Shown: positions 49,247-59,936 of the stretch, in pieces
Layout: each line of letters opens with the position of its first letter
Numbering within the stretch: the stretch's first letter is position 1
Source: Hyperoodon ampullatus
Taxonomy: Eukaryota; Chordata; Mammalia; Artiodactyla; Ziphiidae
DNA: 64,000 nt
NCBI GenBank assembly: GCA_949752795.1
Contig: OX457071.1
Coordinates: 27,140,800-27,204,799, forward strand
Direction: 5' to 3'
Notes under the pieces: generated by a model
The model's input: only the letters and a program-made list of their open reading frames with translations
Database searches by the model: none
Told to the model about the DNA's origin: nothing
Position numbers and translations under genes: made by a program

Positions 49247-50110
49247 ATTATTCAAACAAAGAAGCCTTGCTACTCGTAGCTAGCTGGCCTCAGTTGGGGA
49301 ATTTTCAAGTAAGGCCCTAGCAGCTGCCCAGACGACTTGTCCTGAGGATCTTCCCTTCAAAATTCTCCAAAGTGGCACCAGCTGTCCCAGCACTTGGCAG
49401 CTGGAGAAAGGAATCATTGACCTTTCGGAGCTGACGGGCTCCGTACAGCAGGGTAAGTCACTCTGGTGTATACAGCCAGGAGCTTTATTTCCTCTCTGTT
49501 TGGGGCTTTTTCTCCAGAATATGCCAATTTGTGTGGGGGTCCCTGTTGGAGAGAGGAAATAGTTGCATTTCTTCTCCACTTGTGGCTTTTTCCTCCAGAA
49601 TAAGCCAATTTGTTTTGTATTTGGGTGGGGTTCCCTGTTGGGAGAGAGGAAACAGTTGTTGAACTTTCACCCAATTTGTGAATCGGTTTGTTTGTTTCTT
49701 TGGTTGCTAGCATTTGTGTGTGCAGTTTGTGTCTTATCTTGAATTTCTGTCTTTAAAAAGGGGGAATATTTCAACTATCCCTAAAGAAAGTCATCTGAGG
49801 CACATTTTGGATAAGTGACCTGATTACAGCTATGAGCCCATGAGTGAGAGGAATATATTTTATTGTAACAGCCTGTGGCCACAGGACCTCTTAGGCTCTC
49901 CACAAGGGGTTTACGCCGGGGTATCTTGGGATCCTGTACACCATGTACTGCTACCCTTGCTGTGTTAATTATGTCATTTATGGTCTCCTGTGTCATTGGT
50001 ATATGTAGAACCCCAAGACCAAACTTGAGGTTTTATTTAGGATTTTCTGTTTGTCCTTTGGGTTTTTCGTTTCATTTCATTTGGTACTATTTCTCCATTT
50101 ACAACCAAAT
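49247..50110 (+). other. Proviral leader, no open frame
   Basis: Non-coding leader downstream of the 5' LTR. No typical primer-binding site starting TGG is found immediately after the LTR. A splice-donor-like CAGGGTAAGTCA occurs at about 49448-49459. A tandem repeat lies at 49488-49657. Confidence 0.5.
49488..49657 (+). repeat. Two-copy tandem repeat in the proviral leader
   Basis: Units at 49488-49565 and 49566-49657 share TTTCTCCAGAATATGCCAAT-like, GGTCCCTGTTGG-like and GAGAGGAAATAGTTG-like blocks. The second unit has a small insertion. It probably arose as a duplication in the virus or after integration. Confidence 0.85.
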
Positions 50111-50122
50111 CAGTTTTGTGAT

Positions 50123-50338
50123 TTTTTTTTTTTTTTTTTTTTTTTTTGCGGTACGCGGGCCTCTCACTGTTGTGGCCTCTCCCGTTGCGGAGCACAGGCT
50201 GCGGACGCTCAGGCTCAGCGGCCATGGCTCACGGGCCTAGCGGCTCCGCGGCATGTGGGATCCTCCCGGACCGGGGCACGAACCCCTGTCCCCTGCATCG
50301 GCAGGTGGATTCTCAACCACTGCGCCACCAGGGAAGCC
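50123..50338 (-). mobile_element. CHR-2-type SINE inside the provirus
   Basis: Reverse-complemented CHR-2, close to consensus, with a long poly(T) left end. Target duplication CAGTTTTGTGAT at 50111-50122 and 50339-50350. Confidence 0.95.
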
Positions 50339-50350
50339 CAGTTTTGTGAT

Positions 50351-52260
50351 ATTTAAAACTTTTACTGATACTAAAAGGAGGAAAGCAACAGGGGGAAAAA
50401 AACCTGTCTGTTCTTGTCCAAGAGTGGGACATTCCCAGGAAAAAGAGAAAGGTTCCACTTGTTCCTAAAATCTCCCAAAACTACAAATAGAAGTGTCTTT
50501 TCCAAAAATATTAGTAAAAAGGGTTTAGCCATCCAGACAGGTGAACTTGATTTGTCCCATCTGCCAGAAACCAATCAGAGTCCAGCCTCTTTTGTAACTG
50601 ATGGGTTTTACATTGTTGTGCCTGATTCACGGCTAAAGTTTTGGAATGGGAACTATGAAGTCCCTGTGTTTGTGTTTGTGCGTGTGTTATAGATGTGTGA
50701 CATTACCAAAATTAATTTGTAAAAAGCGCTCTATTTAATTGGCTTAAAAGAAATTAAGTACTTATATACATACTCAAATATAAAAACTGGCCAGAATGAA
50801 TTTTGGGGTCATGTGATCGAGGAAATATTCAGTATTGAACTACTATTTGGTATTAAAGTTAGCTTAAGCTTGTTTGTTTGATTAATACAGATATGTCATT
50901 AGAGTAATCAACATTAAGTATAATACTTTTATTGTACCTAAGTTTACTAGAAATCAAATAAGACCTTTATTCCTGTTATAAAGTTTGTCAACAAAAAAAT
51001 AACTATGACAAAGCTTTTAAGTAATAAAGTAGAAGTAAATGAGGTAAGAGTTTTAGGTAAATTCTGTAGGAATAATTATGTTTTGGTAAACTCTATAGGA
51101 ATAATTATGTTTTGGGAGTGTCTATCTAAAATAGTCTCTCCAGATTTTTGTAACTTGAAACCAAACTAAGTTAAGAAGAGAATTCATTGACTATCTGGGT
51201 CATTTCAAATACGATAAATTTAGAACATTAATTGCTGGGCAGGTCTAAATTTACCTACCCTTGCCTCCTTAGGAGAGGAAGACTAAAGCATAAGTTTGTC
51301 AATCAGGAAATACTGGTATGAAAGTTTACAATTACTTCTTGGTTTTCACTAGAGACTAAGGTTTTAAGGTTAAGAATTATGAGGGAAATGTTTTAGTATG
51401 CAAAGATGTTGGATATGTGTTTTCAGCAAAGAAGGTATGAGGAATGACAACGCATTTTGTTAAAGGGAAAAAGCTGATTTTTGTCCTAGAGCTGGCTGTT
51501 TCTGAATGGAAAAGAAAGTAAGGGACAGATTAATATGGATACAGAAAGTTGTGGAAGATTTGTGGAGAAGGAACACTGAAAAGAGTTCTATGCATGGTCA
51601 GGATTGGCTAGGATAAGACTGAATGTAATTAAGAAAATGAATTTTAAAGGTAAAGTAATACAAAACCTGAATTTGGTTCTCTAAGAGGACAAAGTTTCCT
51701 TGAAATATTGAACTGCTTTTGGTAATAGATTGTGAGTTTCTTTAAGTGATCTGTATTTGCATTGAGATCTTTGATTATCACTGGTTAAAACTTTCTGGTA
51801 TGTTTGACAAACTTTCCAAAGGTCAAATTCTAAATGAAGTTCATTTGACCTCTAGCTAACTTTGAGGTTTTCCAAAGGGTCCCTGGAACACAAATTATTT
51901 TCTCTCTCGAGAGAGAATATTAAACTAATTCGGCTTATTTGTTATGTTAAATTACATGGGAAGCATTGTCCAATAAGTGGTGATAAAACTTCTTAGAATG
52001 TATCATGGGTAAACATTATTAACATACACATTCTAGAAATTATATGGAACCCCTAAAATTCTGGTATATCCTGGTAAATGATATCATTCATAATTCTAGT
52101 AATGATCTTAAATTGTTGTGTGTCACAGCAGTCATCAAGTTTCTTTTCAACTGCATTGTAATCCCAGTTGGTTGATGCCAAAAAGGCATCCTTATAATGG
52201 TTAGAGATTATAAGTTGCTATTTATGGTCTTACAGTGGCTTTTGATGACTCTATAGTTAT
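50351..52260 (+). other. Proviral interior without recognisable coding sequence
   Basis: About 1.9 kb of AT-rich sequence between leader and gag remnants. I see no gag matrix-like frame; either this is a long pre-gag region, as in some class I ERVs, or a decayed 5' gag. An ATGGGA at 51956 could be a relic of a myristoylated gag start, but it meets a stop after six codons. Confidence 0.4.
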
Positions 52261-52263
52261 TTC

Positions 52264-52509
52264 ATGAAGAAGCAGGGAAGAATGATGAAATCTTTTACGT
52301 GCAAGCACTTGTGCTGTTATCAGGGAAAATACGGAAAGGAAGGGAATGAGAGCGAGGATATGTTGCTTCAAACCTTAACTCCTCTGACTGAGCTAGCTGT
52401 CCCAGCTGCTCCAGCTGTTAGGCCAATATATCCACCTCTTCCACTACCCTCCCGTTCCTATCCAGCCCCAATTCATGACACTGGGGCTCAGGACTTCCCC
52501 TCTTCGTAG
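52264..52509 (+). pseudogene. gag remnant (proline-rich part)
   Basis: The 81-codon frame carries a proline-rich stretch (VRPIYPPLPLPSRSYPAP) of the kind found between matrix and capsid of gammaretroviral Gag. It ends at a stop at 52507-52509, and the following sequence to 52818 continues without an open frame. Assignment rests on composition and on its position upstream of the capsid-like remnant. Confidence 0.45.
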
Positions 52510-52818
52510 GGATCAATTTGAAAATCCTGTGTTAGCCTCTGGGGCACGGGGACTTGGTCTGGTATCACCATCTAAGACCCGACAGGACACCCAATTTGGG
52601 CCAGGACCTACTTCTGGGACAAGCAATTTCCCTTATGCCATTATTTCATAGGTGGCCTATGTGTGAACGGCCAGCCAGCTGGCTTTCTCAGACTTGTTTA
52701 ATTCGAAAGATTGCAACATCCTTATAAGGAGGAGCCTCTACACCTGAAGCCCACTTCACAGCTGAACCAAACTGGTACTCCAATGAGGGAGGAAGGCCCT
52801 TATTAGAATACTCTACTT

Positions 52819-53032
52819 TTTTTTTTTCTTTTTTTTTTTTTTTGCGGTACGCGGGCCTCTCACCGTTGTGGCCTCTCCCTCTGTGGAGCACAGGCTCCGG
52901 ACGTGCAGGCTCAGCAGCCATGGCTCACGGGCCCAGCCGCTCCACATGTGGGATCTTCCCGGACCGGGGCACGAACCCGTGTCCCCTGCATCGGCAGGTG
53001 GACTCTCAACCACTGCGCCACCAGGGAAGCCC
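52819..53032 (-). mobile_element. CHR-2-type SINE inside gag
   Basis: Reverse-complemented CHR-2. Target duplication TAGAATACTCTACTT at 52804-52818 and 53033-53047. It splits the gag remnant. Confidence 0.95.
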
Positions 53033-53047
53033 TAGAATACTCTACTT

Positions 53048-53530
53048 ATTTGTACATCTTGCCAGGGCTTTGAAAAGGGGAACCAAAGCAAAAGAGTTTG
53101 AACAAAATTCAGGAAACTCAGCAAAAAAAAAAAAAACCCAAAAGAAGACCTCTCAATTTTTGCAAAGGATTTATCAGGCCTACAGATGTCATCTTCATGC
53201 AGCTCCTAAGGCCCCTGAAAATACTAGAATGGTAAATTTGACCGTTTGGTGGGGAGCAAAGTGCCCCAGATATCAGGAGACACTTGCAAAAATTAGATGG
53301 TGCATTTGCAATGAACCCTTCTCAATTGGTAGATATTGCTTTTAGAGTGTTCAACAGGGAACAGCAACAGAAGAAAGAAGATGCAAAATGAAACGCCACT
53401 TTACTGGCAGCAGCATTGGATTCTCAGAAGGCGAATAACCTAAAGAGAGGTAAACCACCATTGGGGAAGGAACAATGTGCTTACTGTAAGGAGGAAAGAA
53501 AACAGATGGCCTTAGACTAAAACAGAAGAA
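53048..53530 (+). pseudogene. gag remnant (capsid C-terminus to nucleocapsid)
   Basis: The frame 53048-53345 includes FLQRIYQAYRCHLHAAPKAP, matching the position and character of the C-terminal capsid helices of gammaretroviral Gag. After an in-frame stop at 53343 the following bases still resemble Gag. Near 53485-53515 there is the beginning of a zinc knuckle (QCAYCKEE) without its His/Cys second half. Stops and a shortened knuckle make it non-functional. The A-run at 53122-53135 is a likely frameshift site. Confidence 0.65.
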
Positions 53531-53589
53531 GGAAAACAATAAGACAAGAGTTTCTCATATGGTAGAAAGAGAGGAACACTCTGAATGCA

Positions 53590-53770
53590 GAGGCCCAGGG
53601 GCTCCCTTGGACTTGAGGTGCCTAATTCCCCAGAGGATCCCCAGGTAAATTTGACAGTGGGGAATGAGTTGATTAACTTCTGATAGACCCCACCCTGAAA
53701 TTTTTCACCAGAACAGCTTGACATGGGAGTCCCACCAGAACACGCTTTAATCCTGCAGATGGCGCTCATG
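53590..53770 (+). pseudogene. Retroviral protease-region remnant
   Basis: A short stretch reads as the segment preceding the protease active site (VNLTVGNELINF), then a stop codon falls just before the expected aspartate loop. The rest of the protease is not recognisable. Evidence is its position between the knuckle and pol remnants plus this short match. Confidence 0.4.
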
Positions 53771-53832
53771 AAAACCCCAGGAAAGGAGACAGAGTTCTTT
53801 CCCTGCCCTCCCCTCCCCGCACCAGACCAGAA

Positions 53833-54057
53833 GTGTGTACTAATGGCACCCCTGGGAAGGCCAAAACCACATGGCCAATAGGAATCTCATTAAAAAGGGA
53901 TGCTGGGACACCTAATCTAAAACAATATCCTCTGAGGCAAGAGGATAATTTTTCCCACAGACTGTCAAAATATCAGCCAGTGTATTCAGAAAAGGTCAAA
54001 GAGTGGGTTTTCACTTGGATCACACCTCACTGGAAATGTAATGCACAATTGTTTTGA
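53833..54057 (+). pseudogene. pol remnant (start of reverse transcriptase, mostly deleted)
   Basis: The 74-codon frame has a segment (TPNLKQYPLRQE) like the N-terminal approach to retroviral RT. Palm and catalytic motifs are absent, and integrase-like sequence follows within 100 bp. A large internal deletion has therefore removed most of RT and RNase H. Confidence 0.45.
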
Positions 54058-54430
54058 ACCCTGAGACCCTCTTGGACACTATGCTGCAGCACATTTATAA
54101 TAGTACCCATTACAGGAGAGATGCCACTTTACAATGGATTCAAAAATATATAACGGGACCTAACTTACAAAAGACCACCCAGCAAATCACTCAGAATTGC
54201 ATGACTTGTGCCAAAAATAACCCAAAGTTTGCTGACACAGGGAGGCTTAACACAGAGGAACCTGCCCCACCAAAGACTGGAAAATAGACTTTACTCAAAT
54301 GTCTCGAGCTGCAAGAAATTTCAGATAACCTGCTAGTGTTTGTGGACACTTTTTCAAGATGGGTGGAAGCATATCCCACTGGACAGAAAGTCTCTGAAGT
54401 GGTTAAAGCCCTCCTTAGGGAAATTATCCC
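54057..54430 (+). pseudogene. Integrase remnant (zinc-binding and core parts)
   Basis: The frame 54054-54287 shows an HHCC-type zinc-binding pattern: His in QHIYNSTHY, then CMTCAKNNP. After a stop at 54286, integrase core-like sequence continues in nearby frames ([15 protein letters not shown] around 54337-54384). The core then breaks off near 54430, so the full catalytic triad is not assembled. Confidence 0.75.
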
Positions 54431-54575
54431 CTGATTTGGATTAAGGCATTGAAACTACATTCATCCTGGAGACCACGATCAGCAGGAAAAACCAAGAAAA
54501 TGAATTATACATTAAAAAGAAACATCTCTAAAATATGTCAGGAGACTAATCTATCTTGGGATAAGGCCTTGCCAG

Positions 54576-54848
54576 TTGTCCTGCTATGGATCAGTGACTC
54601 CCAGAAGCAGGCTTAAATTAAGTCCCTATAAAATATTGTATGGTAGGCCATTCCAGGTGTCTGCCCAGGCAGGAGGATCTATAAATGCTCTTGAAGACTT
54701 AGCAGTTGCCAATTATGTTAAAACTTTGGGCAATATACTAACCTCTGTTCATGAGTTTGCCTGCAACAGGTCTGCCTATCCAACTGAAATAGATGGTAAT
54801 GCCACTGTAGCTGGAGAAGGGTCAAGCAATTTAATCTTGTCCAAATAA
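54576..54848 (+). pseudogene. Integrase C-terminal remnant
   Basis: The 90-codon frame contains LSPYKILYGRPF, a well-conserved block near the end of gammaretroviral integrase. It is separated from the core remnant by a deletion. From 54849 to 55058 no env-like sequence is recognisable. Confidence 0.75.
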
Positions 54849-55058
54849 ATAGCACAGGAATTTAGTATTTGTATTGGGAACTGGAACAAAAACCCCAAGT
54901 TCAGTTACAAATTAGACAAAGTGCTAAGGGGTTTCATCAGGTTCAAATAGTTGTAGATAAAAAAGGACTGACTAAAGATTCTAAGGAATATTTGTCACCT
55001 CTGTTCAGCAGGAAATAGTGATCTTTGTCCCTTTTCCCACAAGATTGTGGAATGAATG

Positions 55059-55073
55059 TTGACAGTGGGGAAT
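55059..55073 (+). promoter_or_regulatory. Polypurine tract-like site before the 3' LTR
   Basis: TTGACAGTGGGGAAT immediately precedes the 3' LTR start (TGTAATAAGG). The purine-rich AGTGGGGAA is in the position of the plus-strand primer. The same 15-mer occurs at 53651-53665. Confidence 0.6.
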
Positions 55074-55524
55074 TGTAATAAGGAAGAGCCTTTGTATTCT
55101 ATTACACCTTAATCACTAAAGGGACGTTGTCTATAAGCTTAAGTTATACATGATGGCCCATCTCTGGGAACCCTGCCTAAACCACCCCCCGACCCAGGTA
55201 ATGAGCATTAAACTAAAGTACCTTTGTATAGTTCACAGGAAACATGCTGACCAGGCCCACCTGTGAATGACTGCAGGGAGGAAGAAATTAACACATCCCT
55301 TCTGGAGGCTGTTGGGAAACAAGAAATGTTTGACTTTACTCCCTCCCCATTTAGTATAATGCCTGAATTCTAACTCAGGCAAGATGGTTCTTTGGGACAA
55401 AAGTCCACCATCTTCTTGGTCTGCCAGCTTTCCAAATAAAGTTGCTATCCCTTGCCCCAACATCTCATTTCTCGACTTACTGGTCTGTCGTGCAGTAAGC
55501 AGTACCAGCTTGGACTCAGTAACA
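55074..55524 (+). repeat. 3' LTR of the provirus
   Basis: TGTAATAAGGAAGAGCC to GACTCAGTAACA. It contains the palindrome TGCCTGAATTCTAACTCAGG and a polyadenylation signal in CCAAATAAAGTTG. Its TATA-like box is weak (TAGTATAATGCC). It is followed by the ATTA duplication. Confidence 0.92.
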
Positions 55525-55528
55525 ATTA

Positions 55529-56029
55529 ATCAAATAAAGGGACTTTAATAAGGGGAATAATTACAGGGGTGAAGGTAGGGTTAAGGGAACCAACAAAGGA
55601 TGTCAAGGCACTGAGATACTAACAACAAAAGGAAGTCATTACTATTACTTTGGCTAAAGAAGCAAGGAGAGGAAATAGTGTCATCAGAGCACAATGAAGT
55701 CTGGAGCCACAGAGGAGGATCTGCCATGGAAGAGCTGTAGTATTTCAGCTACTCCCAAACACAGGCTACCAAAGAAGAAAGGGAGTGGAAATTAAATACT
55801 TGGATTATCTCTCTTCTAGCTCTTTCATCTCCTGCCAGTGTTTCCCATTGTCTGAGCCCAATCAGAATTCAGAAAGGGAGCAGTCCTCAGGGATTATCAG
55901 CCTTCTGGGGCACAAAGCAGGGCAGAGAGGAGAATAGATTGCATAGAGGGCCAACAGAAGAACCATAATCACCAAGACCCAGGAAAACTCACGGGAAGGC
56001 AAGGAAACTGTATAGAGTCTTCTAAACCA
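55529..56029. repeat. Probable right half of the old repeat split by the provirus
   Basis: AAAGGGACTTTAATAAGGGG, GGGTTAAGGGAACCAACAAA and AAGGAAGTCATTACTATTAC resemble a common ancient interspersed repeat whose left part (AGTCAGGGTCCCAGAAAGAA) lies at 48570-48611. The family name is uncertain. No gene is seen. Confidence 0.4.
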
Positions 56030-56470
56030 TCTTCTCATATTCCTAGAAACTTCTGAGTAAGTTCCTAAGAAAACTGTAAATCCCTACAGTTTTCACTAGA
56101 AAATACACATGGCTGAGCCAAATGGCTCTGCCCTGTGCATGCTGGGAGAAAACAGCTACATGCTGTGGACAGAGTACTCGAAGACATTGACCAGGAACCA
56201 CAGAAACAGAAAGTCAACAAATCTAGCCCATTGGTGGCTCAGACTATTTGGGAACACTGACCAACCAAGGATCTGGATGACGATACCTGTTGGTTTACAT
56301 CCGGGACCTACAGAAACCCAGAGCAACAAATCTATGTCTTTCTCTGCTTCTAAACGCTTCCATGGGATGAACCGTCAGCATTTCAAACTCACCATGTACC
56401 AAAAACAAACATAATTTCTCCATTTACCTAAACACCTCATATCATCCTCCACTACCAAACTTACACATAC
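56030..56470 (-). repeat. Copy B of an unclassified duplicated element
   Basis: Inverted relative to copy A at 44581-45060, with the same blocks in reverse (TCCATGGGATGAACCGTCAG, ACTGACCAACCAAGGATCTG). The + frame 56109-56414 spans most of it, but the homologous frame in copy A is broken differently, arguing against conserved coding. Confidence 0.7.
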
Positions 56471-57724
56471 ATTTAAAATGATCAAAAGGTGTCATGTTTT
56501 CCCAAAGCTCCTATACAGTTGTGTTAATTCATGTAATAAATAGCTATTGTTTTTCTAAAGGATTATTTTATACAAAATTTTCCATCATATTTTTTGTATG
56601 AGTGCTGGGAAAACATGGCATATGCTGCATATTATCATTCAGTTTTTGCAGAGAGTAGTAACCATTCCCATTGCACTGTAGTCATTTCTCTATTTTTGTG
56701 TGTGCATAGTCTTGTCTTGATAGTTATCAAGCACCTGAAAAACAGAGGCTATATTATCTTTTCTTTAATTACCTTTTCCAGAAGGGGAAATGGAGGTCAG
56801 TTGGCTCCATCCTGGGGCATTTGCTGCTGGAGGAGTGCGGCTGAGGACAAGCCCACCTCCGTTTTCAGTCCTAGTTTTGTACCCTCATCAAGAGTCTGGA
56901 CTTTGTGAGGACTCTGGAGGTGTGATGATGACACATTTAGGCACCTTTACACAGCTCTTGCTTTATGGCCATGCTCAGAGCACAAACCCTGGCTGTCTCT
57001 TTAGGGAGCTACCATTGCTCCACTCTACCCATCTCCTTTCTTGCTTTCTGCTTTATGTCTTGACTCATGGTGGAACTAAATGGAGTATCTTCTCTTCACT
57101 TCCAAGAGTGGCAAAAATAACTTCAAGCAATCTCTATTTTCCAGTCTTTGCTTAAAAATGTGGCAACACAGTAGTTGCCATCTACCATATAAGAAGACTG
57201 ACTGTATGCCTAACACAGAGAAGGTGTCATATGTATTCCCTCGTCTTCTTGACCCTTCTGTTCTCACTCACCATACTCAGCATGGTGACCTTGTTTCTTT
57301 TCTTTAATGGAAACAAGTGAATTTCCATCTTGTGGCCTTTGAATGTGCTGATGCTTTTGCCTAAACTCCTGTGAAATTCTCCTCCCTCTCCTTCATATAA
57401 CTGATGCTACCCATCACTTAAGTCTCAGCTCAGTGTCACCTTCTAAAGGAGACTCCTATGACCAACATCCCCGTCACAGCATTCATAGCACTTACTCTGT
57501 CTGAAGTGATCTTGTTTATTGGCTTATGTGCTTATTTTCTGCCTCCCCTCATAAGAATATACACTTCCAAAGAGAAGGAACCTTGCCTCTCTTGTTTTCT
57601 GCTCTGTCTCTAGCATGCAGTGCAGTTTGTAGTATATTTATGTCCTGATAAGCTCTAATGAAATTTCAGGTGACCAGAACACACACTCTGAAGCTAGATA
57701 ATGTTTGTGATCAAATAAGTGGAA
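56471..57724. other. Unassigned; no gene recognised
   Basis: No exon or known repeat family recognised by eye. The frames at 56594-56908 and 56790-57155 lack motifs. Confidence 0.4.
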
Positions 57725-57832
57725 GATGATGAATTGGGAGGTTGGGATTGACATATATACACTAATGTGTATAAAATGGATAACTAATAAGAACACACTG
57801 TATAAAAAAATAAATAAAATAAAATTCAAAAG
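57725..57832 (+). mobile_element. Very short L1 3' terminus
   Basis: About 80 bp of L1 3' UTR end (GGGATTGACATATATACACT, GATAACTAATAAGAACACAC) followed by an AATAAATAAAATAAAATT tail. It is the same L1 end that begins the transduced insertions at 18524 and 39180. Confidence 0.85.
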
Positions 57833-57883
57833 AAAAGTGGAAGAAGAAAAGCCAAGAATAGATGAGATTAAAAATGTAGGATG

Positions 57884-59195
57884 TACATTGGGGTTCATGT
57901 ATATTTTTGAATTAGTGTTTTCATTTTTTCTGAATATATACCAAGGAGTAGAATTGCTGGATCATATGATAGTTTTATTTTTAGTTTTTTGAGGAAACTC
58001 CGTACTGTTTTCCATAGTGGCTGTACCAATTTATACTCCCACCAACAGTGTAAAAGGGTTCCCTTTTCTCCACAGTCTCACTGCCATTTGTTATTTGTAG
58101 ACTTTTTGATGATGGCCATTATGACAGGTGTGAGGTAAAATCTCATTGTTGCTTTGATTTGCATCTCTCTAGTAATTGGAAATGTTGAACATCTTTTCAA
58201 GTGCCTGTTAGCCATCTGTATGTCTTCTTTGGAAAAATGTCTGTTCAAGTCTTCTGCCCATTTTTCAATTGGGTTATTTTTTGATATAAACTGTTTATAT
58301 ATTTTGGATATTAACCCCTTGTTGGTCATATCATTTGCAAATATTTTCTCTCATTCAGTAGGTTGTCTTTTCATTTTGTTAATGGCTTCCTTTGCTGTGC
58401 AAAAGCTTTTAAGTTTAATTAGGACCACTTTGTTTATTTTTGCTTTTATTTCTTTTGCCTTAGGAGACAAATCCAAAAACATATTGCTACGATTTATATG
58501 AAAGAATGTTCTGCCTATGTTTTTCTCTAGGAGTTGTATGGTTTCAAGCCTTACAGTTAGGTCTTTAATCCATTTTGAGTTTATTTTTGCATATGGTGTG
58601 AGGAAATGTTGTAATCTCAATCTTTTACATGTAGTTGTGCAGTTTTCCCAGCACCACTTAGCAGCACTATTTACAATAGCCAAGACATGGAAGCAGCCCA
58701 AGTGTCCATCATCAGACAAATGGATAAAGATGTGGTGTATACGTACACAATGGAATATTACTCAGCCATAAAAATAATGAAATTCTGCCATTTGTAGCAA
58801 GGTAGATAGACCTAGAGAATATTATGCTTTATGCTTAGTGAAATAAGACAGACAATGACAAATACTGTATGATATCACTTATTTGTGGAATATAAAAAAT
58901 AAAACAAATAAATGTATATAGCAAAAGAGAAACAGACTGACAGACATAGAAAACAAACTAGTGGTTACCAGTAGGGAGAGGGAAGTGGGGGCAGGAGCAA
59001 GATAGGAGTATGAGATTAAGAGATACAAACTACTATGTATAAAATAGATAAGCAACAAGGATATATTGTACAGAGCAGGGAATTATAGCCATTATTTGTA
59101 ATAACTTTAATGGACTATAATCTATAAAAATACTGAATCACTATGTTGTACATTTGAAACTAAGATAATATTATAAATCAACTACAGGTCAATAC
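57884..59195 (+). mobile_element. Twin-primed (5'-inverted) L1 insertion
   Basis: 57884-58655 is L1 ORF2 in reverse orientation (- frames 58078-58329 and 58351-58719). 58656-59195 is the immediately following L1 segment in + orientation: GCAGCACTATTTACAATAGC, ATGGAATATTACTCAGCCAT, then the 3' UTR. The two pieces adjoin in the L1 consensus with only a few bases lost at the junction. A perfect 14-bp target duplication, AAAAATGTAGGATG, flanks the whole (57870-57883 and 59196-59209). This is the classic product of twin priming. Confidence 0.95.
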
Positions 59196-59209
59196 AAAAA
59201 TGTAGGATG

Positions 59210-59710
59210 AAGCCATGAATGAGATAAGTACATAAAATGCTCATCAGAAACTGGTGCATATTCTAGTGATCTGCAACTTTGGCTTTACATTGTCTAGAAG
59301 AGAAAAAACAATTACCTTCTTCACAATGTTCATAAGGCAAAAACTCACCAATGATTCAAAAGTAGAACGATTTTGAGACCCCAGAGAAGTATCCTCGGCT
59401 TTTCTCATAAAGATACTACACAATGTGAAGAACAATTTTCTCTACTGCATCTATGTGGTAAATAAGGCCAAAATTTTCATGTTTCCCTTCATAATAGGAC
59501 AGCACACTAAAGTAAAAAGCAGTTCTATGAGGACCCCCAAAACAGTTCTATGGGGATCCCAAAATGATGCTATTTGGTTGTCCAGCTTGGTGCTGGGATG
59601 GCTTCCCAAAGGATACATTTTAGACCACTTTGGTTTACATCAGGTGATAAATATTGTTCTCTATCCAGGCTGATCAGTACTAATTAGCATTTGATCCAAG
59701 GAGGCTGGGA

Positions 59711-59711
<1 letters not shown>
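59210..59711. other. Unassigned
   Basis: No gene or repeat recognised. The small frames (59244-59435 -, 59425-59673 +) have no motifs. Confidence 0.4.

Positions 59712-59755
<44 letters not shown>
59712..59755. repeat. (CA)n microsatellite
   Basis: About 22 uninterrupted AC/CA units ending in CACGCGTA. Likely highly polymorphic. Confidence 0.97.
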
Positions 59756-59757
<2 letters not shown>

Positions 59758-59936
59758 GTATGTTCTGGCAACTACCCAGAGTGCAAAAGACTCATACTGG
59801 TTAGTTGTATAATCATAAACTTATAGAATTAGTGAACCTCAGAATAGGCTAGTTGGCCTGGCATAGATCATTGGATCTGTAGTAGAAAATCTTAGGGAAC
59901 TAGACTTGAATTTTAAGAGTTATTAATGTGAATGTA

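Larger units (their letters stand above)
48616..55524 (+). mobile_element. Defective class I (gammaretrovirus-like) endogenous provirus
   Basis: Two LTRs of about 0.43-0.45 kb (excluding a SINE) flank a 5.8-kb interior with retroviral remnants in the order gag, protease, pol (RT start, integrase). A 4-bp duplication ATTA directly flanks the element at 48612-48615 and 55525-55528, the size usual for gammaretroviruses. Nearly all of the RT/RNase H region and any recognisable env are absent, and every remaining frame is interrupted. The LTRs differ at many positions, so the insertion is not recent. Three CHR SINEs (48637-48838, 50123-50338, 52819-53032) inserted later, each with its own target duplication. 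It cannot encode a functional virus. Confidence 0.88.

Noticed and set aside
56109..56414. 101-codon frame as a retained gene
   Set aside because: The homologous copy at 44.6-45.0 kb does not preserve the frame.
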